A stretch of 64,000 nt of DNA from Rubinisphaera margarita. Its GTDB lineage: Bacteria; Planctomycetota; Planctomycetia; Planctomycetales; Planctomycetaceae. The position numbers and the translations under genes are program-made. Where the stretch lies: NCBI RefSeq assembly GCF_022267515.1, contig NZ_JAKFGB010000020.1, positions 248,001 through 312,000 of the forward strand. The letters are read 5' to 3'. Below, in pieces: positions 45,914-57,862 of this stretch (the stretch's first letter is position 1; each line of letters starts with the position of its first letter). The notes beneath the pieces are model-generated. The model had not been told where the DNA came from, did no database searches, and saw only the letters and a list, made by a program, of their open reading frames with translations.

Positions 45914-46387
45914 TCAGGCGTCTTCGCGGGACTCGGAGTCGTCTTCGGTCTCGTCGTCTGCTGTCGACGAATCAGAGTCGTCCGGTTGGTCCGCAGAAAG
46001 TTCGTCGTCGGTCGCGACTTCGTCTTCGGCAGGAATTTCGCCCCGTTCGATCGCGAGATCTCGAAGGATCTTCGCCGTTTCGATGCTCTTTTTGACGCTG
46101 TTGTCGAGCACGAACGTGAGGACGGGGGTGTAGCGGGTGTCAATGCGGTCGGCGACGAGCTTCTGCAGGAAGCCACGAGCGGAGTTGAGGCCGTGGAGGC
46201 TCAACTGCTGCGACTTCTCATCGCCCATGACGCTGACATAGACCTTGGCCGAACGCATGTCCGTGGCGACATCGACGTCGAGGACGGTTACGTTCTTGAT
46301 GCGGGGATCGTTCAGTTCGAACAGGATCGCCGTGCTGATCACTTCCCGCACGGCTCGGGAAGCTTTAGCTGTTCGACGTGTCGACAT
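45914..46387 (-). CDS. rbfA: Ribosome-binding factor A with acidic tail
   Basis: The 157-residue protein has the RbfA KH-like fold: REVISTAILFELNDPRIKNVTVLDVDVATDMRSAKVYVSV is its standard core, read here in short blocks such as LNDPRIKNVTV and RSAKVYVSVMG. RbfA helps mature the 30S subunit. The last 37 residues are nearly all Asp, Glu, Ser and Thr (DDELSADQPDDSDSS), an extension beyond the usual 120-130 residues. It follows infB by 60 nt, the normal position. Confidence 0.94.
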   Translation of the reverse strand: MSTRRTAKASRAVREVISTAILFELNDPRIKNVTVLDVDVATDMRSAKVYVSVMGDEKSQQLSLHGLNSARGFLQKLVADRIDTRYTPVLTFVLDNSVKKSIETAKILRDLAIERGEIPAEDEVATDDELSADQPDDSDSSTADDETEDDSESREDA

Positions 46388-46447
46388 TCAGTGCGGATTC
46401 CTTCTTGGGAGCGAAAACAGAGAACTCGGTGATTAAGCCAGTCAGCA

Positions 46448-49252
46448 TTAATCATCCAGTGTCCGCTGCAGCTTATCGATGCGATATGCTTCGAGCAGGT
46501 CGCCTTCCTTGATGTCGTTAAACCCGTCGAGCCGGATCCCGCATTCCATGCCTTCACGAACCGTCTTCACATCTTCCTTCTCGCGTCGCAGCGAAGCGAT
46601 CGAATAGTTGTTAATGATGGTCTGGTCCCGAATCACGTGCACGCGATCATTGCGGTCGATCGTGCCGTTCAGCACGCGACAACCGGCAATCGTTCCCGTG
46701 CGGCTGATGCTGAAGGTCTGGAGGACGATCGCGCGGCCTGTGGAGACCTCAACGGTTTCCGGTGACAGCAACCCTTCGAGAGCCCGCTTAATATCCTGCG
46801 TGATCTCGTAGATAATGTTGTACCGGCGAATATCGACACCCTCGTTCTGGGCGAGGTGAGCGGCCCGGTCTTCGGCGATGACGTGGAAGGCGATGATGAT
46901 CGCTCCCGACGCCGCGGCCAGCGACACGTCGCTCTCGTTCACGCCACCGACGTTCGAATGCAGAATCTCGGTGCGGACTTCCGGATGTTCAAACTTCTCG
47001 ATTTCGCCACGCAGGGCTTCGATTGAGCCTGGTGTATCGGCCTTGAGAATAACGGGCAGCTTCTTCTCGCCGCCGCTTCCCAGGATCTGTTCCAGCGTTT
47101 TCGGACCACCACGGCTCGCGAGAGACTCGGTTCGCCCCTGATGAATGCGTTGCTCGGCAATCGTTCGCGCCTCTTCGATGTCGGGCATCACAAAGAAGTG
47201 ATCTCCGGCAGCGGGGACGGTATCGAGACCGGCAATTCGCACAGGCTGGGACGGACCGGCTTCGGTCAGTTCCTGGTCGTAGTCGTTGAACATCGCCCGC
47301 ACACGTCCGTAAGCCGTGCCGCAGACAATCACGTCTCCGACGCGCAAGGTTCCCTGCTGGACGATCGCCCAGGCAATGGGACCACGTCCTTCGTCGCGGA
47401 AGGCTTCGAGGCAGGCCCCGTAGGCATCGGCACTCGGAGCGGCTTTGTACTCGTGAAGTTCCGCGGTCAGGAGAATTGTTTCCAGCAGATCGTCGATTCC
47501 GATGTTCTTCAGACCAGAAGTTCGAACGACTTCGACGTCGCCACCCCATTCGGAAACGAGCACGTCGTGCGAAGCGAGTTCCTGAAGAACTTTCTGTTCG
47601 TTCACATCGGGCAGGTCGACCTTGTTCATAGCCACGATCATCGGCACACCAGCCGCTTTGGCGTGACTGATACATTCGACCGTCTGTGGCATGACGCCGT
47701 CGTTGGCGGCGACCACGAGCACGATGATGTCGGTGACGTTCGCACCGCGAGATCGCATCTCCCCGAACGCGGCATGACCCGGCGTATCGACGAAGGTGAT
47801 CTTCTGGTCGTTCTTTTCAACCTGGTAGGCCGCGATATGCTGCGTGATTCCCCCGGCTTCGCCGGCAACCACGTTGGACGTGCGAAGCGTATCGACCAGG
47901 GTGGTCTTTCCGTGGTCGACGTGACCGAGAATCGTCACGATCGGCGGACGGGAAATCAGGTCGTTGGCCTCGAATTCCTGTTCCCGTCGCAGAGCGAGCA
48001 GGTCTTCGACACTTTCCTCGCGTTTGATGGTCAGGTCGACACCCAGTTCGATGGCCAGATCGGTCGCCGTGTCTTCGTCGAGCGAATCGTTGATCTGGGC
48101 CATGATGCCCTGCTTGAACAGAATCGTCAGCAGGTCCTTCGCGGGACGCCCCATGGCTTCCGAAAGGCTTCGCACCGTAATCGGCTGTTCGATCATCGCG
48201 GACGATTTGTACTCGACATTGCGATTCCGACGCTGGCGGATGCCACGACGTCCTGACAGCGAATCATCACGATCGTCTTCGGATGTTTTGCGTCGACCAC
48301 GCTGGCCGCGGCGGATTTCGCGATCGGCAACGCCGCCGAACCGGCCGCGTGTCTTGGGACGATCGTCCGACTCCGTCGCGCCTGGAGCTTTGCCGCCCTT
48401 ACCTCGTGTTTTATCTTCGCCGTGCTTGCGGATGTGTGCGGCAAGCGGGCTCTGGCCATCCAGAATTTCCGCCGTGAGCTTCACGTCCGGTTTCTGAGCC
48501 GGCGCTTCATCCTTTTTGCGGACCGGACCTTCGGTCTTGAATTTCGGGGGAGTCGCCAGACTCGGCATCGCCGGACGGGGTTTCGGCTTCGGCTTACGCG
48601 GTCCTGATTCCTGGATACTGGCCCGTGGCTTCATATCCCGGATCTTCGAGCCGAGATTGCCCGTGGGGGACATGTATTCCGGCTGCGTCGGAGAGGACTC
48701 ATCCGAGTCATCGTCTTCGACGCTCTCCTCGACAGAAGCATCGGCGACGGCTTCTGTTTCGGGCTCAGCTTCGCGAGCTGCTGGCGCCTCAGTCTCGGCG
48801 ACAACTTCCGGAACCTGTTTTTCTTCAGGAGCAGTCTTCGGCTCTTCCGCTTCGGCGGCGACTTCGGGAGCCTGAACTTCCTGCTCTTCCTGCGGTTCCT
48901 CGGCAACTTCCTCTGCGGGAGGCTGCTCTGCAGCGGGAGGAGCCTGCTTCGGCTCTTCCTGACGCGGACTCGGCGTCGGACGCGGGGTCATGGTACGAAT
49001 CGATCGCACCTTGCCGACGGTCTTTTCGGGAGCGAATTCGGGAGACGGAGTCTGGGCGGACGATGAGGACGCTGTCGCCACCTTGTTGCCTTTCAGCGAA
49101 TCAAGGTAGTTCAGCAAATGGTCCCGCTCTTCTGGAGAAATGCTGGCCAGAGCCGAGCTTTTCACGGGAATTCCTGCATCGTTGCAATGCTTGATCAGCT
49201 CTTTACTATCGTAATCGAGCTCTTTCGCCAAAGCGAAAATCCGTATCTTCAA
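46448..49252 (-). CDS. infB: Translation initiation factor IF-2
   Basis: The 934-residue GTPase positions initiator tRNA on the 30S subunit. The N-terminus has an IF2N block (IRIFALAKELDYDSKELIKHC split), then a long Pro/Glu/Ala-rich and later Arg/Gly-rich linker (residues 55-340), and a second IF2N-like block. The G domain carries GHVDHGKTTL near residue 445, DTPGHAAF near 492 and NKVD near 545. Domains II-IV follow to the C-terminus. The Pro/Glu-rich linker is variable in this family. It stands between nusA and rbfA, the conserved order. Confidence 0.97.
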   Translation of the reverse strand: MKIRIFALAKELDYDSKELIKHCNDAGIPVKSSALASISPEERDHLLNYLDSLKGNKVATASSSSAQTPSPEFAPEKTVGKVRSIRTMTPRPTPSPRQEEPKQAPPAAEQPPAEEVAEEPQEEQEVQAPEVAAEAEEPKTAPEEKQVPEVVAETEAPAAREAEPETEAVADASVEESVEDDDSDESSPTQPEYMSPTGNLGSKIRDMKPRASIQESGPRKPKPKPRPAMPSLATPPKFKTEGPVRKKDEAPAQKPDVKLTAEILDGQSPLAAHIRKHGEDKTRGKGGKAPGATESDDRPKTRGRFGGVADREIRRGQRGRRKTSEDDRDDSLSGRRGIRQRRNRNVEYKSSAMIEQPITVRSLSEAMGRPAKDLLTILFKQGIMAQINDSLDEDTATDLAIELGVDLTIKREESVEDLLALRREQEFEANDLISRPPIVTILGHVDHGKTTLVDTLRTSNVVAGEAGGITQHIAAYQVEKNDQKITFVDTPGHAAFGEMRSRGANVTDIIVLVVAANDGVMPQTVECISHAKAAGVPMIVAMNKVDLPDVNEQKVLQELASHDVLVSEWGGDVEVVRTSGLKNIGIDDLLETILLTAELHEYKAAPSADAYGACLEAFRDEGRGPIAWAIVQQGTLRVGDVIVCGTAYGRVRAMFNDYDQELTEAGPSQPVRIAGLDTVPAAGDHFFVMPDIEEARTIAEQRIHQGRTESLASRGGPKTLEQILGSGGEKKLPVILKADTPGSIEALRGEIEKFEHPEVRTEILHSNVGGVNESDVSLAAASGAIIIAFHVIAEDRAAHLAQNEGVDIRRYNIIYEITQDIKRALEGLLSPETVEVSTGRAIVLQTFSISRTGTIAGCRVLNGTIDRNDRVHVIRDQTIINNYSIASLRREKEDVKTVREGMECGIRLDGFNDIKEGDLLEAYRIDKLQRTLDD

Positions 49253-49383
49253 AACGCAACCCCTCTGATAAACCCTCTGTGAACCGGATCAGATCGATCA
49301 CACGCAGTGAATGACCTGTCCTGTCCTTACGTCTTGTCCAGTTCTTCAGGAAAAATGACAATCTGAGACGTGCCATTTCCTGA

Positions 49384-50922
49384 TCACGCCTCTTGTTCCG
49401 GTTTTTGTTCGTCTTCCTCGACGCCACCTTCGGCTCCGGGTTGAGTCACATCCTGAACTTCTGCCTCTTCTCCAAGAACGGCTTCTTCTTCGACAGAAGC
49501 CTGCGGATCGATCCGCGTTTCAGCCGATTCCGGAGCAACTTCAGTTTCTTCGGTTGTACCGACTTCCGCTGTTTCCTCACCGGGTTCTTCTGTGGAAGCC
49601 TCCTCTGCGGTGGCTTCCGCGACCGGTGCTTCCTCCGTCGGAGCTTCACTGGTCTCTACAGCTGTGGAGACGCTCGGAGCCGACTGTTCGGAGGATGTGC
49701 CTCCACTGCTTGGAACCGCCAGTTTTTCCTGAGCTCGAGCAGTTCGAGCCGCGGCTTTGGCGATCTTTTCTTCTTCCTCGAGTCGCAGACTTTCGACGTC
49801 TGCGTACGCAATGATTTCATCGCACTGCTCAGCAGACAACCCGCTTAGTTCGATCAGATGCTCCGGCTCGATGACCGACAGGTCGTCAAAGCTGAAGAAG
49901 CCCTGGGAAACCAGCGACTCGGCCAGATCTTCGGAAAGGTCCGGAACCTGCGAAAAAGCGGCCACGGAGCGCTCAAGCTGCTCGTCCAGTTCATCGCGAG
50001 TCATCACTTCGATGTCCCAGCCGACCAGTTTCGACGCCAGTCGAACGTTCTGACCTTTCTTGCCAATTGCGAGCGACAGCTGATCGTCCCGGACCAGGAC
50101 GATGACGCGTCCCAGCATCGGGCAGAGAATTACGTCCTCGACTTCGGCCGGCTGCAGTGCGTTAGGAATCAACACCTGCAGGGAATCGTTCCAGCGAACG
50201 ATATCGATCCGCTCGCCGCTGAGTTCGTCGACGATGTTCCGAATACGGGCTCCGCGGACACCCACACAGGCTCCGACGGCATCAATGCTGTTGTCGTAGC
50301 AGGAAACGGCGACTTTGGTCCGGTAACCGGCTTCACGAGCCAGCGAGCGAACTTCAATCACGTTCTCAGCGACTTCAGGAATTTCGATCTCAAAGAGCCG
50401 TCGAACGAAGTCTGGATGCACGCGGGACAGCACGATCTTGATACGGCTGCCTGCCTTTTTGATATCCAGAATAACGGCTCGGATCCGCTCATTCACACGG
50501 TGGCTTTCGCCGGGAATCTGTTCGCTGCGAGGCAGAATCGCCTCGGCCTTGCCAATATTGACCGTCGCCACGCCGTATTCAAGCCGGGTGATCGTGCCGG
50601 TCATGAGTTGACTTTTCTGCTCGATGAATTCGTCGTAGAGAGAATCGCGTTCGGCTTCACGAATCTTCTGAATCATCACCTGCTTGGCCGTCTGAGCGGC
50701 AATGCGGCCCAGAATATCCGGATCCAGGTCTTCCCCATTGTGCGTAACGGTCGGCTCGCCAGAGGTTCGATCGATGAGGACGGAAAGCTCGTCTTCTTCA
50801 CCGTAGTACTTTCGCAACGCCGTCAGGATCGCCTGTTCGATGCCCTCGAACACAATTTCCTTATCGATGCTTTTGTCCCGGTGGATGGCATCGACAATTC
50901 TGAGGACTTCACTGGCGTTCAT
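49384..50922 (-). CDS. nusA: Transcription termination/antitermination factor NusA with acidic tail
   Basis: The 512-residue protein binds RNA polymerase and nascent RNA. Its N-terminal domain (1-130) includes YGEEDELSVLIDRTSGE. An S1 domain (GTITRLEYGVATVNIGKAEAILP) covers about 133-200, and two KH domains (GVRGARIRNIVDELSGERIDIVRW; LAIGKKGQNVRLASKL) about 200-345. A helix-hairpin-helix repeat (GFFSFDDLSVIEPEHLIELSG) is at 355-400. Residues 425-512 form a Glu/Ala/Thr tail (TEEAPVAEATAEEAS). Upstream rimP and the usual ylxR between nusA and infB are not seen. The 131-nt gap before infB is featureless. Confidence 0.96.
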   Translation of the reverse strand: MNASEVLRIVDAIHRDKSIDKEIVFEGIEQAILTALRKYYGEEDELSVLIDRTSGEPTVTHNGEDLDPDILGRIAAQTAKQVMIQKIREAERDSLYDEFIEQKSQLMTGTITRLEYGVATVNIGKAEAILPRSEQIPGESHRVNERIRAVILDIKKAGSRIKIVLSRVHPDFVRRLFEIEIPEVAENVIEVRSLAREAGYRTKVAVSCYDNSIDAVGACVGVRGARIRNIVDELSGERIDIVRWNDSLQVLIPNALQPAEVEDVILCPMLGRVIVLVRDDQLSLAIGKKGQNVRLASKLVGWDIEVMTRDELDEQLERSVAAFSQVPDLSEDLAESLVSQGFFSFDDLSVIEPEHLIELSGLSAEQCDEIIAYADVESLRLEEEEKIAKAAARTARAQEKLAVPSSGGTSSEQSAPSVSTAVETSEAPTEEAPVAEATAEEASTEEPGEETAEVGTTEETEVAPESAETRIDPQASVEEEAVLGEEAEVQDVTQPGAEGGVEEDEQKPEQEA

Positions 50923-51039
50923 ATTTCTCCTTCCGAACGAAAGCGCGATGGTCTCATCGCGTCATTCTAGAGGTCGCTGACAGAATTCCGTCCGGGTGAC
51001 ATTCCCCGCCCGCGACAACTCGGCAATTTATTCCGCTGT

Positions 51040-51072
51040 AAAAATAAAAAAGCGGGTTCCAAAAAACCCACT
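51040..51072 (-). terminator. Minus-strand hairpin terminator upstream of nusA
   Basis: On the minus strand an 8-bp stem (AGTGGGTT pairing AACCCGCT, one wobble) with a 6-nt loop is followed by TTTTTATTTTT. It lies about 500 nt past the ileS stop and 118 nt before nusA. It could end a short transcript from the intergenic region or act as an attenuator of nusA. Confidence 0.7.
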
Positions 51073-51409
51073 TCTATCGAACCGTTCTGTGCCATCGGCA
51101 GTTCCAGGGAACTCCATGCGATGACTGAGATGGGGAAAATCCCACATTTCGGCGCTCACATAAGAGTTGCCTTTCTGCTGATTTGCTTCACGCGGAGGAC
51201 AGCAAACCGGAGAATTGCCGCAAGAATGACGGTTACGATCATTTTTGACCTCGATCGTTGGTCATCTCACGCAACTCCACATTGCCCGCTCCTGACACGC
51301 TGACAAACAGTCCAACGAATTCCGGAGAATTCGAGTGGATATTGACTTCAATCGCAGTTTCTCGCCTCTTTAACGTCTGGCAGGACCGCCGCGATTCATC
51401 AATCAATGC

Positions 51410-51454
51410 AAAAAATGGAAGCGCAATCTTTGCAAGATTGCACCCCGGTGCTTC
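51410..51454 (-). terminator. Rho-independent terminator of ileS
   Basis: On the minus strand GAAGC, an ACCGGGGT bulge, a perfect 8-bp hairpin GCAATCTT-GCA-AAGATTGC and closing GCTTC form an extended stem, followed by CA and six T. It starts 120 nt after the ileS stop codon. Confidence 0.78.
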
Positions 51455-51573
51455 TATAAAATTATCCGCCAACTACTGAACTGTCAATCGTCTCTGCGGC
51501 CCGCAGGGGGAGGAAACGTTGAATTTCGGCGTCACTCCAGTAGATCTTCGCCGGCTGGAACAACTGACCGCCT

Positions 51574-55179
<3,606 letters not shown>

Positions 55180-55654
55180 TGTGTGCAACAGCCTTGTCGG
55201 TCGATGAAAAGCGGGTTCTGGAAGTCGGGACATCAGACCTGAGAACCGTACGGAATCGGCCCGGAAAATGAAAGCGCAGCCCCCGATCGCTGAACATCAG
55301 ACCGCTGCCTGGGTAATGACCCCCGCTCCGAATGTCCTGCGTCCGACGCTTCCTGTCGAACATCCGACATCGATCGACTATGCAGGTTCTGCGGCTCTCA
55401 TGTGCCGATTGCGTCCCAAGCTCCTGATGTACTTCCTGTAAACACATGAGAGCACCCGGAACAACGGGGATCTTCCGCGCAATCGAGCGATTCGACACAA
55501 GGGGAAGTGGTGCTCCCTGTCACTAACTTTCTTTGTGAGCTGCTCAGTGTTTTTACTGAAACTTCAGTTGCGGGGTCCAAACACACTCCAGTCTTTAGCT
55601 AGGAAACTCGGATGTCTCCCACGATTGAAGTCTGAATTACGGAGCTGTTTACGG
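55180..55654. promoter_or_regulatory. Divergent region between ileS and hybrid kinase, with 11-bp inverted repeat
   Basis: The 475-nt gap contains no convincing gene. A perfect inverted repeat GCTCTCATGTG (55394-55404) and CACATGAGAGC (55443-55453) with a 38-nt spacer could be a regulator site or an RNA structure. It lies about 215 nt before the ileS start and 200 nt before the kinase start. No tRNA-like or riboswitch structure was recognised. Confidence 0.4.
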
Positions 55655-57787
55655 ATGTCCCTCAAGACACTTTCATCTCGACTGGCCCCCTGGATCGGGG
55701 GGGGAGTCGCACTGCTGATCTGCCTGGCCGGAGTTCTCCTGATCGAGAGCTTCGAGAATGAACGCTATCACCACGAAGTCCGTGCCGATATCGTTGAAGA
55801 ACTTGGATTGATTCGTTCCCGGGCAGAATCGGCCGTCAACGCCCGGATGTCGCTCACGATCGCACTCCGCGCTTTTGTTTCTTCCGATCCCAGTGTCGCC
55901 ATTGACCCCGAGCGTTTCGGCCGTCTCGGCGCGACCATGATTTCGGCCACTCCGGGCATCCGCAATATCGCCCTTTCTCGCGGTACGACCATCTGCAACG
56001 TCTGGCCGTATGAGCCGAACAAAGAAGCTCTAGGCGTCAATCTGCTCGAGATTCCCCACCAGCGCGAAGCGATTGAACACGTCATGTCCACGAAGGATCC
56101 GGTGCTGGCCGGCCCGTTGAAGCTCATACAGGGGGGCGGAAAGGCTTTTATCAATCGTGCGTCTATCTTCGTGCCTGATCCTGATGACCCAGCCTCCGAA
56201 AAGTACTGGGGAATGGCGGCAATCGTCATCGACGGGCAGACGCTCCTCGACGAAGTCCTTCAAGGGGCTCCCAAGTCGCTGGAGATCGCGATCCGTGGGA
56301 AGGACGGAAGAGGAGACGCTGGCGAGTACTTCTACGGAAGCGAAGACATCGAACAGCGGGAGCCGATCCGACAGGGGATTTCGCTGTTGGGAGGCTCCTG
56401 GCAGATTCTGGCAGCTCCAATGCATGGCTGGCAGGCCCATTCGCCTTACGTCTATTCCATTCGGATTCTCGGAGGCATCGGCTCGATTCTTGTCGCGCTG
56501 ACTCTCGGATGTCTGATCACGGCCAATATCCGCTCGCGTAATGCGAAACTGGTTGCTGAAGACGCGTCCCGGGCAAAGACTCAGTTCCTGGGGCGAATGA
56601 GTCACGAGATCCGCACTCCGCTGACAGCCATCTCCGGCTTCACCGAAGAACTGCGGAATGTCATGAAGTCGGAGGATGCGCTGGAGCACATTGAAGTCAT
56701 CGAGCGGAACAGCGATCACCTGATGCTGATCGTCAACGACATCCTTGACGTCGCGCAGATCGAATCCCGAAAGATGAAGATCAACCACACGCGGTTCGAT
56801 CTCCTTTCCCTGATCAACGACGTTGTGAACCTCTACAAGCCGCAGGCCGAGCGAAACGGCGTCGATTTCAAAGCCATCATTGCCGACGACGTGCCAAGAC
56901 AAATCCATTCCGATCCTGTCCGCATCCGTCAGGTATTGATGAACCTCGTCGGAAACGCCATCAAGTTTACGAAAGATGGGTTGGTCGAGATCGAGGTCGA
57001 GTCGCGAACACTGGATCTGGCAATGAGAGAAATTCAATTCATCGTTCGCGATACGGGGATTGGAATCTCATCCAAAGTTCTGCCGCACATTTTTGAACCC
57101 TTCGTCCAGGAAGATGCTTCCACGAACCGTCGGTTCGGCGGGACAGGCCTGGGGCTGGTCATCTGCCGTAGCCTCTGCCGGTGTCTCGGCGGTGAAGTCT
57201 CGGTCAAAAGCGAAGTCGGTAAGGGGAGCGAATTTCTCGCGACCCTCAAAGTCGAAGTTCGTCCCGAGCGGCCGCTCGCGGTGGATGACAACCGGCCGAA
57301 CAGATCCTCGCTGGCGCATGCTCTCGACGGCCGCAAGATTCTGTTGGCCGAAGACGGGATCGACAATCAGCGGCTCGTCCAGTTCATTATTGAAAAGGCG
57401 GGAGCCGAGATCGTCATCGTCGAGAACGGACAGCAGGCCCTGGACGTGATGAACTCGAACGAAGCTTCTTCAATCGATGTCATCCTGATGGATATGCAGA
57501 TGCCGATCGTCGATGGCTACACCGCGACCCGCAGGCTCCGCGAGCAGCAGCACACGCTGCCTATCATTGCCCTCACAGCTCACGTCTTTCCCGGTGAGAT
57601 CGAACGATGCTTGAAGGCGGGCTGCGATGTCTACATGTCCAAGCCGATTGATCGCCGGGCTCTCATCGAGAAGATTCGCGAGATGATCGGCAACGCCGCT
57701 CAGGGACGGCCCAGCGGTCCGATGCGAGACCAGCCGAGTTGGCATCGAGTCAGGAACAACAACATCCGCATGGATCGACACGGCTGA
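55655..57787 (+). CDS. CHASE-domain hybrid histidine kinase
   Basis: The 710-residue membrane sensor has a first helix (APWIGGGVALLICLAGVLLI split, residues 12-32), a periplasmic CHASE-like domain (about 60-270, with GIRNIALSRGTTICNVWP), and a second helix near 275-300. HisKA with MSHEIRTPL (phospho-acceptor His317) and a HATPase domain (NLVGNAIKFTKDG, DTGIGIS, GTGLGLVICRSL) follow. The C-terminal receiver has MDMQMPIVDG with Asp613 and the conserved KP pair in YMSKPIDR. A GGAG site lies 10 nt before ATG 55655. Ligand and output partner are unknown; no response regulator lies next to it. Confidence 0.94.
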   Translation: MSLKTLSSRLAPWIGGGVALLICLAGVLLIESFENERYHHEVRADIVEELGLIRSRAESAVNARMSLTIALRAFVSSDPSVAIDPERFGRLGATMISATPGIRNIALSRGTTICNVWPYEPNKEALGVNLLEIPHQREAIEHVMSTKDPVLAGPLKLIQGGGKAFINRASIFVPDPDDPASEKYWGMAAIVIDGQTLLDEVLQGAPKSLEIAIRGKDGRGDAGEYFYGSEDIEQREPIRQGISLLGGSWQILAAPMHGWQAHSPYVYSIRILGGIGSILVALTLGCLITANIRSRNAKLVAEDASRAKTQFLGRMSHEIRTPLTAISGFTEELRNVMKSEDALEHIEVIERNSDHLMLIVNDILDVAQIESRKMKINHTRFDLLSLINDVVNLYKPQAERNGVDFKAIIADDVPRQIHSDPVRIRQVLMNLVGNAIKFTKDGLVEIEVESRTLDLAMREIQFIVRDTGIGISSKVLPHIFEPFVQEDASTNRRFGGTGLGLVICRSLCRCLGGEVSVKSEVGKGSEFLATLKVEVRPERPLAVDDNRPNRSSLAHALDGRKILLAEDGIDNQRLVQFIIEKAGAEIVIVENGQQALDVMNSNEASSIDVILMDMQMPIVDGYTATRRLREQQHTLPIIALTAHVFPGEIERCLKAGCDVYMSKPIDRRALIEKIREMIGNAAQGRPSGPMRDQPSWHRVRNNNIRMDRHG

Positions 57788-57806
57788 TTCTACGAAGTAA
57801 CGAGAA

Positions 57807-57842
57807 AAAGGCTGGGACGACAGCGTCGATCCCAGCCTTTCT
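57807..57842. terminator. Bidirectional terminator between kinase and sulfatase
   Basis: An 11-bp perfect stem AAAGGCTGGGA/TCCCAGCCTTT (57807-57817 and 57830-57840) has a 12-nt loop. It is flanked by A-run and T-run and lies between two convergent stops, 20 nt from each. Confidence 0.88.
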
Positions 57843-57862
57843 TGCGTTAATGGGAAACCGAA

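Larger units (their letters stand above)
50923..51573. other. 650-nt non-coding region between ileS and nusA
   Basis: Both neighbours are on the minus strand, so the region holds the ileS 3' end and the nusA promoter and leader. Two minus-strand terminator hairpins are present (51410-51454 and 51040-51072). A CGAATTC-CGGA-GAATTCG inverted repeat lies at about 51315-51332. Short frames inside (for example 51121-51303) lack ribosome sites and coding character. A small RNA between the two terminators cannot be excluded. Confidence 0.5.

Noticed and set aside
47141..48256. A 371-residue plus-strand frame within infB, and a similar one opposite nusA (49858-50970)
   Set aside because: Both are antisense to conserved translation and transcription factor genes and have no motifs of their own.
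49206..49427. A 73-codon minus-strand frame between nusA and infB, considered as ylxR
   Set aside because: It lacks the YlxR GRGA and cysteine pattern and overlaps both infB and nusA; it is treated as non-coding.
51121..51479. Short frames in the ileS-nusA gap
   Set aside because: No ribosome sites, no recognisable domain, and composition unlike neighbouring genes.
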